Positions 33,723 through 41,787 are shown, counted from the first letter of the stretch. The stretch: DNA of 50,961 nt from Saccharopolyspora soli (GCF_022678645.1 NZ_JALBWV010000062.1:1-50961); one strand, 5' to 3'. Made by a program: numbers and translations. The notes: a model not told the origin generated them from the sequence alone.

Positions 33723-34739
33723 TCAGCGCGGGGGAGTGCTTTCCCGGACGATGACCTCGCCGCGGACCTTGCGGCGGCGTGGCTTGGCGGCGACGTCGTT
33801 GAGCACCAGGTCCAGCGCCATGCGCCCCATCTCGATCAGCGGGAGCCGGACAGTGGTCAGCGCGGGCGTCACGTCGCGCAGCGTCGAGATGTCGTCGAAC
33901 CCGGCCACCGCCAGGTCTTGAGGTACGTCAACGCCGCGTTCCCGGCAGGCGGCCATCGCGCCCATCGCCATCAGGTCGTTGATCGCGAACACGCAGTCGA
34001 TCTCGGCGCCGGAGTCCAGAAGCCGGTGCATCGCCCGGAATCCGCCGTCGCGGCTGAATTCGTCAGCCACGCACACCGGCTCACCCGAGGCCGACTCCCG
34101 CCAGCCCGCGGTGAACCCGTCCCGCCGGTCGCGCGAAACCTGCAACCGCTCCGGCCCGGTCAGGATCGCTGGCCGCCGGTAGCCGAGGCGCCTGATCTCC
34201 ACAGCCAGATCGCGCGCGCCGCGCCGGTTCTCCACCACCACGGTGTCCACCGGCAGCTTCGGCTCGCCGATCGCAGCGACCCGACCGCCAGCCGCCGCGA
34301 ACGGATCCACCTGCGTCGACAGTTCCCGGAGATGGGCTCGGTCGTTGGTGCGACTACCGGCCAGCACGATGGCGCGGCCGCGCTGCCGCCGCAGCTCGGC
34401 GAGCAGTTCCAGCTCCCGCGCCGGTCGGCCACCGGTGCTGCCCAGCATCACCAACAACCCGTGCTCCTCGGCTGCGTCGGCCAGGCCAGCGGCGATGGTG
34501 GAGAAGTACGGGTCGGAGATGTCGTTGACCAGCAGCCCGACGAGGTCGGTGGAGCCGCGGGCCATCGACTGCGCCTGCGCGTTGGGGGTGTAGCCGAGCC
34601 GGGCGGCCGCTTCCAGCACGCGGGCGTGCAACTCGGCGCGGACCACGCGGTCGCTGCCGTTGAGCGCCCGCGAAGCCGTCGCGAGGGAGACGCCCGCCTC
34701 CCTGGCGACGTCGGTGAGGGTCGCTGCTCGTGCTGGCAC
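33723..34739 (-). CDS. LacI-family regulator of the sugar porter
   Basis: A complete 338-residue LacI regulator. The N-terminal DNA-binding domain is TLTDVAREAGVSLATASRAL, with the hinge LGYTPNAQAQSMARG. The sugar-binding domain ends RGEVIVREST. It is on the same strand as the sugar porter and upstream of it. Its promoter faces the short unassigned stretch at 34740-34960. Confidence 0.93.
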   Translation of the reverse strand: MPARAATLTDVAREAGVSLATASRALNGSDRVVRAELHARVLEAAARLGYTPNAQAQSMARGSTDLVGLLVNDISDPYFSTIAAGLADAAEEHGLLVMLGSTGGRPARELELLAELRRQRGRAIVLAGSRTNDRAHLRELSTQVDPFAAAGGRVAAIGEPKLPVDTVVVENRRGARDLAVEIRRLGYRRPAILTGPERLQVSRDRRDGFTAGWRESASGEPVCVADEFSRDGGFRAMHRLLDSGAEIDCVFAINDLMAMGAMAACRERGVDVPQDLAVAGFDDISTLRDVTPALTTVRLPLIEMGRMALDLVLNDVAAKPRRRKVRGEVIVRESTPPR

Positions 34740-34960
34740 ACCGCTCCTTCTCGGGAATTCTCATTCCGAGGATAGCGCCCGGCGCGTGTGATCCGGACAC
34801 GAGCGGTCCACTGTGGTGGCTTGGAACTCGCCGGACTCGAGACACCGGCGCGCGCCTTCTCAGCGGGACTCGGCGCGCAACCGGTCGAACTCCTCCCGCG
34901 GCAGCGGCACGGCGTTCTCGGTCCCGAGCTGCCGCTGTGGAAGCTGCGCCGGTGCGGCGG

Positions 34961-35968
34961 TCAGCGTGGTGCGGGACCGCTCGACTCGCGAGGAACGATC
35001 TTGAACCGGCCAGCCACCGGGCCACTCGGCGGTTGTTCCTCGCCGAGGAGGGCGAGCAGGGACAGCATCGCCTGGCGGCCCAAGGTGTCCCGGTCGAGGT
35101 CCACTGTGGATATCGTCGGCATGAAGTACCGGGTGAACTGCTCGTTGTCCCAGCCGAAGACGCTCACCTCGTCGGGCACGCGCACACCTCGGTCCTGGAA
35201 GCCGCGGATGACCCCCATGGCGACGAAGTCGTTGGCCGCGAGGACGGCGGTCACCCCGGAGTCCTCGGGCAGGTCTCTGGCGGCCTCGTAACCGGAACGA
35301 ACCGACCAGTCGCCGTCGACGACGCCGTAGGACTCAAGGCCGAGTTTCGCGATCGCTTCGAGGTAAACCGCGCGGCGGTTGCGGGCCGAGGTCCAGTCCT
35401 GGGATCCGGAGACGTGCAGGAAGCGGCGGTGACCGAGTTCGGCGAGATGGCGGATGATCTCCTCGGCCGGATCGCCGTTGGCCAGCTCTCCGTGGGAGCG
35501 CATGTCGTCGTCGTACTCGTCGAGCACGACGATCGGCTTGCGGGTGGACTCGGTGAATTCCGGGGACAGCGGCGCGAACGACAGGATGCCGTCGACCTGC
35601 CCGCTTTCCAGCAGTGCGACCGCGCTTTCCGTGCGGTGGTGCTCATCGCCCTCGATGCCGATCACGTCGGTCATGTAGCCCGCCGCCCGCGCGATCGAGG
35701 AGGCTCCGTGCAGGATCGGAATGGGGCCGAAGTTCGCCAGTTCCGGAAGGACGACCGCGATTCGGTTGGACCGCTTCGTCCGCATGGACCGGGCCGCCAG
35801 GTTCGGCCGGTAGCCGAGCTCGTCGATCGCCTGGCCGATCTTCGTGCGGGTGGTCGCCCGCATGCCCGAGTCGTTCTTCAAGTACCGGGACACCGTCTGG
35901 TGGGAAACGCCAGCCAGCCGGGCCACCTCCCAGATGGTGGCCCGCTTCTTCCCGATTTCGCGAGTCAT
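34961..35968 (-). CDS. LacI-family regulator of the cupin/Gfo/DUF6807 operon
   Basis: A 335-residue LacI regulator with DNA-binding domain ATIWEVARLAGVSHQTVSRYL, hinge LGYRPNLAARSMRTKRSN and a full periplasmic-binding-like domain. ATG 35968 follows GGGAGGG. It is divergent from the truncated solute-binding gene and the downstream operon. Two perfect 14-bp palindromes lie in the gap, at 36068 and 36362. A downstream frame ending at 34860 (TENAVPLPREEFDRL) could be a former C-terminal extension lost by a base deletion, but LacI proteins usually end here. Confidence 0.92.
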   Translation of the reverse strand: MTREIGKKRATIWEVARLAGVSHQTVSRYLKNDSGMRATTRTKIGQAIDELGYRPNLAARSMRTKRSNRIAVVLPELANFGPIPILHGASSIARAAGYMTDVIGIEGDEHHRTESAVALLESGQVDGILSFAPLSPEFTESTRKPIVVLDEYDDDMRSHGELANGDPAEEIIRHLAELGHRRFLHVSGSQDWTSARNRRAVYLEAIAKLGLESYGVVDGDWSVRSGYEAARDLPEDSGVTAVLAANDFVAMGVIRGFQDRGVRVPDEVSVFGWDNEQFTRYFMPTISTVDLDRDTLGRQAMLSLLALLGEEQPPSGPVAGRFKIVPRESSGPAPR

Positions 35969-36067
35969 GGCGTCGGCCCTCCCAGGCGGTGCTGCCCAGA
36001 GCATAGACCGGTGCCGGTTGGCGTCCGGACTCCCGACCGCGTGGCGAGCAGGGGTCCTTGACTTCAG

Positions 36068-36081
36068 AGTGATCGATCACT
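36068..36081. promoter_or_regulatory. 14-bp palindrome near the LacI promoter
   Basis: AGTGATCGATCACT is fully symmetric and lies 100 bases upstream of the LacI start at 35968. It differs in sequence from the 36362 site, so another regulator may bind here. Confidence 0.5.
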
Positions 36082-36361
36082 ATTTTCTGGATCATCATCT
36101 CGCGGGCGTCGGGTCGGGCACGGTGATCCGGCACCTTCGGGCTCTGGTTGCCGACTTTTCCGTTGTGGGGAAACGGTGATCGCAACGCTATAGCTGCTTC
36201 GACCTCGAAGGGGAGACTCGGGGCGCGGAATTCGCTTACGTGCCAGGGCTTGCAGAACGCACACCCATGCAGAGCGGTTCTTCCGAAGGGCGCACGTCGC
36301 CGCCGCTTCGGACGTTCGCGGTATTCATCGACCATTTGGCGGCGCGGCTTTCCGGCCAATA

Positions 36362-36375
36362 GGAAAGCGCTTTCC
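36362..36375. promoter_or_regulatory. LacI-type operator of the sugar operon
   Basis: GGAAAGCGCTTTCC is a perfect 14-bp palindrome with the central CG-containing form characteristic of LacI operators. It lies 40 bases upstream of the ATG at 36415, so it would cover the promoter or transcription start. The divergent LacI at 34961 is the likely ligand. Confidence 0.8.
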
Positions 36376-36414
36376 AAAGTTCCGGATTCGCTTCGACGAG
36401 GAGGCGGTTGGTCC

Positions 36415-36630
36415 ATGGTGAGACGAAGGCTCGGCGTCGGTGCGGTGCTGGCGCTGACTGGCGCGTGCACCGCCCCGACGGTCAACCGCGGCGGGGACAC
36501 CGCGGGCCCGGAGAAGCCCGCGCAGCCGATCACGTTGACGATTCTCGACGGTGGTGGCGATCTGGCGACGAACAAGCTGCTGATCGGACTGCGCTACGTC
36601 AATCCCGCGGACACCGTCCGCCCGTTCTGA
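36415..36630 (+). pseudogene. Truncated sugar-ABC solute-binding lipoprotein
   Basis: ATG 36415 starts a lipoprotein signal (MVRRRLGVGAVLALTGACTA, lipobox LTGAC) and the first strand of a family 1 solute-binding protein (QPITLTILDGGGDLATNK). It ends after only 71 residues, where about 400 are expected. The last residues (LRYVNPADTVRPF) do not continue the family and may be the far C-terminus joined by an internal deletion. No permease genes follow, so the ABC importer is lost here. Confidence 0.75.
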
Positions 36631-36654
36631 CCACCTCCCGGAAGAGGAGAAGAC

Positions 36655-36822
36655 ATGAGACCTCCGGTGCCAACCTCAGTCCTCCCGAACCGCACCTCAG
36701 GGGACCGTGACGCAAACCAGCCACAAGAAACCACGCAACGGGAGATTCGGCTGGACGTAACCACCACTGTAAACCGCGGAGAGGCGGTACTGGAGGCGGA
36801 ACTGGAGGCGGACCAGTCATGA
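36655..36822 (+). CDS. Micro-ORF of the TSVLxNRTSGDR family, copy 1
   Basis: A 55-residue product starting MRPPVPTSVLPNRTSGDRD, followed by ANQPQ and then an unrelated tail (QREIRLDVTTTVNRGEA, LEAELEADQS) that contains a short acidic repeat. The ATG follows GAAGAGGAGAAG, a usable ribosome site, 24 bases after the solute-binding remnant. Its TGA overlaps the ATG of the cupin gene (ATGA), so it could couple translation into the operon. The first 25 codons match two other copies in this window. No signal, Cys residues or known domain are present. It could be a real peptide or a mobile repeat that happens to be open. Confidence 0.6.
   Translation: MRPPVPTSVLPNRTSGDRDANQPQETTQREIRLDVTTTVNRGEAVLEAELEADQS
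36667..36724 (+). repeat. Dispersed 58-bp repeat, copy 1
   Basis: This unit shares its whole length with 39693-39750 and 50898-50955. A block of 23 bases starting AACCGCACCTCAGGGGACCG is identical in all three. TCA serine codons, rare in this genome type, are fixed in all copies. Confidence 0.9.
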
Positions 36823-37562
36823 CCAGCCAACCGATGTTGCCCGGCGGGATCGGAATCTCGCGGCTGCGGGTGTATCCCTGGGAAACCGACGACGGCCTGC
36901 ACGGAGGTTCGCCCCACGTGCACCTGACCTGCACCGAGTGCTACCTGGTGCAGGGCGGCACGGGGGAGTTGCACACGCTCACCCAGGACGGGATGCGCAC
37001 GGTCGCCCTCGCCGCGGGGGACGCGGTCTGGTTCACGCCGGGGACGATCCACCGGGCGGTCAACACCGGCGGACTGCGGGTCCAGGTGCTGATGCAGAAC
37101 GACGGCCTCCCCGAGGCCGGTGACGCGGTGATGACCTTCCCACCGGAGCACCTGGAAAGCCCGGAGGCGTACGCGGCGGCGGCTTCGCTCGGCGATGGCG
37201 ACGCGGCTGAGCGGGAGGCGCGAGCTCGGCGCCGCCGCGATCTGGCGATAGTCGGCTTCCGCGACCTGGTGGCGGGCGGTGCCGCGGCGCTCGAAAAGTT
37301 CTACGCCGCCGCGACGGCGCTGGTGGCCGACCGGTTGGACGCGTGGGAGCGGGTCTGGCGGGACAGGGCGCTGGCGGCTGCCGAGCGCACCGGCGCGCAG
37401 ATCGAGGCTCTGAAGCGCGGCGACGGCACGCACTTGCGTGACGCGACGGTCGCACGGATCGCCGCGCCAGCCGAGAGCGCGTTCGGCATGTGCGGCTATC
37501 TCGCGCCGTATCCGCGCGACTCGGCGCACACCCCGAAAACCTCGGAGCAGGAGCAGGAATGA
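36819..37562 (+). CDS. Cupin domain protein of the sugar operon
   Basis: A 247-residue protein. The cupin metal motif is HVHLTCTECYLVQGGTGEL, and the second motif is WFTPGTIHRAVNTGG, both in residues 20-95. A long helical C-terminal part with many Arg and Ala follows. The start overlaps the micro-ORF stop (ATGA), and its end overlaps the Gfo/Idh/MocA start by four bases. Sugar isomerase or epimerase-like activity is possible by context but not shown by sequence. Confidence 0.87.
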   Translation: MTSQPMLPGGIGISRLRVYPWETDDGLHGGSPHVHLTCTECYLVQGGTGELHTLTQDGMRTVALAAGDAVWFTPGTIHRAVNTGGLRVQVLMQNDGLPEAGDAVMTFPPEHLESPEAYAAAASLGDGDAAEREARARRRRDLAIVGFRDLVAGGAAALEKFYAAATALVADRLDAWERVWRDRALAAAERTGAQIEALKRGDGTHLRDATVARIAAPAESAFGMCGYLAPYPRDSAHTPKTSEQEQE

Positions 37563-38647
37563 CGCCCTTGCGCGCCGCCATCGTCGGTACCGGGAACATC
37601 GCCCGCGCACACGCGCAGGCACTGCACCACCTCGCCAGCGAAACCGGTGAAGTGGCCCTGGTCGCGGCGGCCGACACCGACCCCGGTCGCCTGTCGACCT
37701 TCGCCGCGGAGTTCGGTGTCAGTGCCGCGTACCCCGACGCGGCCGCACTTCTCGCGGGCACCGAGGTCGACCTCGTGCACATCTGCACGCCACCGGGTGG
37801 GCACGTGCCGGTGGCACTGGCCGCCCTGCACGCGGACAGCGACGTGGTCGTCGAAAAGCCAGCGACGCTCACGCTCGCCGAGTTCGACCAGCTCATCGAG
37901 GCGGAGAAGCAAGTCGGCAGGTTCGTGGCCACCGTCTCGCAGCACCGGTTCGGCTCCGGCGCCCAGCGGCTGCGCGACCTGGTGCGGTCGGGGGTGGTCG
38001 GCCGACCGCTGTTCGCCCTGTGCAGCACGACCTGGTTCCGCGATCAGGCGTACTTCGACGTCGAGTGGCGGGGCCGCTGGGACACCGAGGGCGGCGGGCC
38101 GACGATGGGGCACGGCATCCACCAGATCGACCTGTTGCTGTCAGTGCTCGGCGAGTGGACGGCCGTGAACGGGTTGGCGCGCAAGCAGGCGAGGGTGACC
38201 GAGACCGAGGACCTGTCGGCGGCGCACGTCGAGTTCGCCAGCGGCGCGGTGGCCTCGGTGGTCAACAGCGTCATTTCGCCGCGCGAGGAGAGCTACCTGC
38301 GCTTCGACTTCGAGCACGCGACCATCGAGCTGACCCACCTCTACGGCTACGACGACGATGACTGGCGGGTGACACCGGCGCCAGGGCATGAGTCGGAGGT
38401 CAAGGCAGCGTGGGAGTCCGGGCCCACCAGGATCCACAGTGGACATCTGGCGCAGTTCCGGGAAATCGTGCGCGGACTTCGCGGGGGAAGCCCGTTGCCC
38501 GTCTCCACTGCCGACGCGCGGCCGACCTTGCAACTGGTCGCCGGAATCTACGCATCGGCGTTCGGGCGCAGGGTGATCGGTCCGGCGGATCTGGGGCCGG
38601 AGTCACCGTTCTACTGGCAGATGCAAGGCGACGGCCCAGTGTGGTGA
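37559..38647 (+). CDS. Gfo/Idh/MocA-family oxidoreductase
   Basis: A 362-residue NAD(P)-dependent sugar oxidoreductase. The Rossmann motif is AAIVGTGNIARAHAQAL; the EKP motif is in VVVEKPATL; the active-site region GGPTMGHGIHQIDLLLSVLG includes the conserved His of GGG..DxGxHxID-type sequences. It is overlapped by the cupin stop. Together with the DUF6807 protein it forms a typical carbohydrate-catabolism operon; the actual sugar is unknown. Confidence 0.93.
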   Translation: MTPLRAAIVGTGNIARAHAQALHHLASETGEVALVAAADTDPGRLSTFAAEFGVSAAYPDAAALLAGTEVDLVHICTPPGGHVPVALAALHADSDVVVEKPATLTLAEFDQLIEAEKQVGRFVATVSQHRFGSGAQRLRDLVRSGVVGRPLFALCSTTWFRDQAYFDVEWRGRWDTEGGGPTMGHGIHQIDLLLSVLGEWTAVNGLARKQARVTETEDLSAAHVEFASGAVASVVNSVISPREESYLRFDFEHATIELTHLYGYDDDDWRVTPAPGHESEVKAAWESGPTRIHSGHLAQFREIVRGLRGGSPLPVSTADARPTLQLVAGIYASAFGRRVIGPADLGPESPFYWQMQGDGPVW

Positions 38648-38676
38648 GTCGCGTGGACCCAGCGGGAGGACGAGCA

Positions 38677-39684
38677 ATGGCTGCTGAGATCGACCTGGGC
38701 CGGGTCGCCGGGCCGGGTGGCGAAGAACCGGCGGACACCGGGCTGGCACTGCTGCACGAGCAGAACAGAGCGCTGACCGTGCGCTGGCGCGGGACCGAGC
38801 TGTTCCGGTACGTGTACCGGCCGTGGGAGCCGCAGTTGGAGTCGCCCAAGCCGTACTTCCATCCGCTGCGCACCCTCGGCGGCGAGCTGGTGAGCCTCTA
38901 CCGGCCGCACGACCACGTGTGGCACAAGGGGATTTCCTGGTCGCTGTGCAACGTGGGCGACCAGAACTTCTGGGGCGGACCCACCTACGTGCGCGGGAAG
39001 GGCTATCAGCAACTGGACAACAACGGCACGCAGCAGCACATCAGCTTCGTCGTGCTGGAGTCCACTTCGGACCAGGTCGACGTGGTCGAGGAGTTGCACT
39101 GGACCGCCCAGGACGGTCGGCTGATGTTCACCGAACGCCGCGGTTTCGCCGTGCGGTCCCATCCGGACCTCGGCGCGTGGCAGCTGGCCTACTCGTCGGA
39201 GATGCGCAATGTCGGCGACGAGACCGTGGCCTTCGGCAGCCCGACCACCAACGGGCGGGAGGCGGCTGGCTACAGCGGTCTCTTCTGGCGCGGGCCGCGC
39301 TCGTTCTCCGGCGGTGTCGTGGTGACTCCCGACGGTCCCGGCGGTGACGAGCTGATGGGGTCGCGGGGTCCGTGGCTCGGTTTCGTGGGCAGGCACGACG
39401 GCGCGGGTGTCGCATCCACGCTCGTCTTCGCCGACCACGAGTCGAACTTCTGCCATCCCACGCAGTGGTTCGTGCGCTCCGGGGTCTTCGCGACCATCTG
39501 CCCCGCGCCGTTCTACGACACCGAACACGAAGTGCCGCCGGGTGCAACGCTAGCGCTGCGGTACGACGTGATGGTCGCCGACGGTGCCCGAGACGTGGCC
39601 GAATGCGGCTCGCTGGTCAAACGCTGCGGTGCCGAGAACCTTCTCGCCGCCGCTCTCCATTCCCCGACGAAGGGGATCGCATGA
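38677..39684 (+). CDS. DUF6807 (PmoA-like) family protein
   Basis: A 335-residue protein of the PmoA/DUF6807 family, often in sugar-degradation operons. Conserved pieces are YFHPLRTLGGELVSLYRPHD, HVWHKGISWSLCNVG, FWGGPTYVRGKG, and near the end QWFVRSGVFATICPAPFY. Start ATG 38677 follows GGGAGGA. No signal peptide is seen. Its TGA overlaps the ATG of micro-ORF copy 2. The reaction catalysed is not established for the family. Confidence 0.87.
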   Translation: MAAEIDLGRVAGPGGEEPADTGLALLHEQNRALTVRWRGTELFRYVYRPWEPQLESPKPYFHPLRTLGGELVSLYRPHDHVWHKGISWSLCNVGDQNFWGGPTYVRGKGYQQLDNNGTQQHISFVVLESTSDQVDVVEELHWTAQDGRLMFTERRGFAVRSHPDLGAWQLAYSSEMRNVGDETVAFGSPTTNGREAAGYSGLFWRGPRSFSGGVVVTPDGPGGDELMGSRGPWLGFVGRHDGAGVASTLVFADHESNFCHPTQWFVRSGVFATICPAPFYDTEHEVPPGATLALRYDVMVADGARDVAECGSLVKRCGAENLLAAALHSPTKGIA

Positions 39685-39845
39685 GTAGCCCTGTGTCAAC
39701 CTCAGTCCTCCTCAACCGCACCTCAGGGGACCGTGAAGCAAGCCAGCCACAAGGCCCCCGTCCAACCGTTGACCACGAGCCCGACCATCCGCTACGAGAA
39801 CAACCACTAGGGCCGGGTGTCCCCGTCCCAGCCGAGGACGCCTGA
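39681..39845 (+). CDS. Micro-ORF of the TSVLxNRTSGDR family, copy 2
   Basis: A 54-residue product starting MSSPVSTSVLLNRTSGDRE, then ASQPQ, with a Pro-rich acidic tail (PTVDHEPDHPLREQPLGPG) unlike copy 1. Its ATG overlaps the TGA of the DUF6807 gene, so it would be translated by coupling as the last gene of the operon. A strong terminator begins 24 bases after its stop. Its length is nearly the same as copy 1 although the tails are unrelated. Confidence 0.6.
   Translation: MSSPVSTSVLLNRTSGDREASQPQGPRPTVDHEPDHPLREQPLGPGVPVPAEDA
39693..39750 (+). repeat. Dispersed 58-bp repeat, copy 2
   Basis: This unit aligns over its full length with copies 1 and 3 without gaps. Against copy 1 it differs at a few positions, mostly in the variable codon (CTC against CCG) and two later codons (GAA against GAC, AGC against AAC). 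Confidence 0.9.
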
Positions 39846-39869
39846 CCCTGGCCAACGCCAAGCATCATC

Positions 39870-39899
39870 GGGCGGGCCGTTCGCAGCAACGGCCCGCCC
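39870..39899 (+). terminator. Strong hairpin terminator of the sugar operon
   Basis: GGGCGGGCCGTT (39870-39881) pairs perfectly with AACGGCCCGCCC (39888-39899) around CGCAGC. It is 24 bases past the micro-ORF stop. There is no T run, which is common in high-GC actinobacteria. Confidence 0.8.
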
Positions 39900-40113
39900 A
39901 GCCGGGCAGGCCGAAAACGTGGTCACAGCGCCAACCCAACTACCCAGCCGTACCCCGAGGAAATCTCCCGATTCATTTGGAAGCCCACCAGTTTGGCATC
40001 CTCGATCTGCCTGACTGGTGAGCGGAGAACCGCCGCAATCCACCGAAGGAATCGCGGATCTCCGCGTCGTGTGGGTCGGAAAGTCCAGGAGCCGGTGGTG
40101 GCCCGCTCGTCTT

Positions 40114-40836
40114 TCAGATCAGTCCTTGCCGTACTGCCCAGGCCACGGCGTGGGTGCGGTTGCGCAGGTGAAAACGTTCGGTCACGTGCTTCAGGACGTT
40201 CTTCACGGTGCGCGTCGAGTACGACATCTTCTGTGCGATTTCCTCGGTGTTGAAGCCCTCCGCCGCCAGCTGCAGGAGGCTGACCTCCCTCGGGGTGAGC
40301 GGGGCCCCGTACAGCGCTGCGGGTTTGCCGGACGGCACGGCGGTGGGTGTGGAGGGAAGTGGCTGGGCGCCGCTGATCTGCCGCTCACCACGTGCGATAG
40401 CCGTGACCATGTGCGTGAGTTGCTCCTGGCTGGCCCCCGCGCGGGGCAGCATCGCCACTACGCCGTACCCGAGCAGACTCGGCAACATCACAGTGCCGAC
40501 GACGCCCAGGACTAGCCCGACTCGTGTTCGGCCGTGCCGAAACGGGTGCAGCAGTGTCAGGAGACGTTGGTCCACCTGGTGCGCGACGACCAGCGAGACG
40601 TGGGCGCGGGTGGCATCGACCGCTGGAAGCAGTTCGATGTCCGTGCTGTACTGCAGTGCCGTGAGAATCCCCGCCTTCAACGTCTCGTCGTGCGCGTGGA
40701 CGACCACGGATATGCGGGCGGACGTTTTCCTCGCATCGTGGTCGTGCGGCCTGACCTCGCGGACCAGTTGATTTGGCACCGTCGCCAGATTCATCTTTTC
40801 CCGCCGAGCTAGTTCACGCCCTGACAATTCGGGCAT
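40114..40836 (-). CDS. LuxR-type regulator with degenerate receiver
   Basis: A 240-residue protein. The C-terminal LuxR DNA-binding domain is clear: LTPREVSLLQLAAEGFNTEE and the recognition helix YSTRTVKNVLKHVTERF. The N-terminal 120 residues look like a receiver in strand/helix pattern (ISVVVHAHDETLKAGILTAL), but the place of the phosphoacceptor reads VSLVVAHQV with no Asp. It is therefore not expected to be phosphorylated. ATG 40836 follows GGAG; ATG 40794 is an alternative. No cognate kinase is adjacent. Confidence 0.85.
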   Translation of the reverse strand: MPELSGRELARREKMNLATVPNQLVREVRPHDHDARKTSARISVVVHAHDETLKAGILTALQYSTDIELLPAVDATRAHVSLVVAHQVDQRLLTLLHPFRHGRTRVGLVLGVVGTVMLPSLLGYGVVAMLPRAGASQEQLTHMVTAIARGERQISGAQPLPSTPTAVPSGKPAALYGAPLTPREVSLLQLAAEGFNTEEIAQKMSYSTRTVKNVLKHVTERFHLRNRTHAVAWAVRQGLI

Positions 40837-40888
40837 ATGAGGTCTCCATGAATCCGATCTCCAGATGGTTTTCCTGTGGACAAGCGCC

Positions 40889-41239
40889 TCAACTGAACTG
40901 GCGAAATGCCCTACTGGCTGAGCGCGATTGGTGAGATCGGCCGCTACTGGGTTGCGGATTCCCATGTCGGCGGTTTGGCCTGCCGTCGGCGGTGGTGAGT
41001 AGTCGCACGCAATCAACACGAAGTTGCCCGGCAGGCGGTTCAGCCCTCGTCGTGATCCGTTCGCAGCAGGTCTCGCCGTCCGCTTCGAGCGGATCGGCGT
41101 CGATGACCGAGAACCCGGCAATTGTCGGGAGGAACGGCCTGGTCAGATGCGTCGACACCCGCAGCCGTTGAAGAACGTCATCCAGCAGATCGACCGTCCG
41201 GGTCCTGATCAGGTGCCGGTGGGCCGCCGAATCGAGCAT
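40889..41239 (-). CDS. Possible small protein upstream of the LuxR gene
   Basis: A 116-residue open frame with a ribosome site (TGAGG) before ATG 41239. The first 75 codons have G/C-rich third positions and read MLDSAAHRHLIRTRTVDLLD and RPFLPTIAGFSVIDADPLE. The last 40 residues are Arg/Ser-rich with poor codon bias, so a frameshift or a false tail is possible. It overlaps the GNAT gene end by 31 bases. Not recognised. The gap from 40837 to 41208 otherwise contains nothing I can identify. Confidence 0.35.
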   Translation of the reverse strand: MLDSAAHRHLIRTRTVDLLDDVLQRLRVSTHLTRPFLPTIAGFSVIDADPLEADGETCCERITTRAEPPAGQLRVDCVRLLTTADGRPNRRHGNPQPSSGRSHQSRSASRAFRQFS

Positions 41240-41787
41240 GTCGCGGCCTCAGCGTCCCTTCCTGAACTCGATCTCGGCTCGGTTTGATCTTTCGGTGTGT
41301 TTTTCCGCGCCAGCCGGGTGAGGTGGATGATCCGCTCGCCGGTGCCCAGGACTCCGGTACGACCGCTGGGCTGGAAACCAGCCCGGTCATAAAGGCGTAG
41401 GGCACGCTGGTTGCCTTCCCCGGTCCACAGTTGCAGGAGCGTGTGGCCCTGGCGGACGGCCTGCTCGCTCACTGCGTCGAGCAGGAGTTGTCCGACCCGG
41501 TTTCCCCAGTGGTCGGGACAGACGAAGACCATGGAGATGTGACACAACCCCGGTAGGACTTCGCCCGCCCCATCTCGGTCCCGGCCCGGCTCTGCCAGCG
41601 CCATGCCCACCAGTTTCCCTGCGCGTTCAGCGACGACTACGAGGGCGGCCGGGGCAGCCAGCTTGGCCTGGACACGCGCGATGCGTTCCGGACCGGGCGT
41701 CTTGTCCCTGGCGGTGTTGGCGCGCCGCCAAACGTCCAGGGCGGCGGTGTGATCCTCGGGCCGGGCGAGACGGGTCGCGGTGGTCAC
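41209..41787 (-). CDS. GNAT-family N-acetyltransferase
   Basis: A GNAT acetyltransferase of about 192 residues from GTG 41787. The acetyl-CoA motif is in the span VFVCPDHWGNRVGQLLLDAV, and the end LYDRAGFQPSGRTGVLG is typical. The start is uncertain: TTG 41790 and ATG 41850 are in frame and none has a strong ribosome site. The last 27 residues (after LARKNT) are an unusual polar extension overlapping the next frame. The substrate is unknown. Confidence 0.84.
   Translation of the reverse strand: MTTATRLARPEDHTAALDVWRRANTARDKTPGPERIARVQAKLAAPAALVVVAERAGKLVGMALAEPGRDRDGAGEVLPGLCHISMVFVCPDHWGNRVGQLLLDAVSEQAVRQGHTLLQLWTGEGNQRALRLYDRAGFQPSGRTGVLGTGERIIHLTRLARKNTPKDQTEPRSSSGRDAEAATCSIRRPTGT

Larger units (their letters stand above)
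36005..36414. other. Divergent regulatory region, LacI and sugar operon
   Basis: About 400 bases with no gene supported. It carries the palindromes at 36068-36081 and 36362-36375 and must contain both divergent promoters. Other frames here have no recognisable similarity. Confidence 0.6.

Noticed and set aside
34860..34960. Possible LacI C-terminal extension (TENAVPLPREEFDRL) beyond the stop
   Set aside because: A single base insertion would fuse it, but LacI proteins usually end near VPREST, so evidence for a frameshift is weak.
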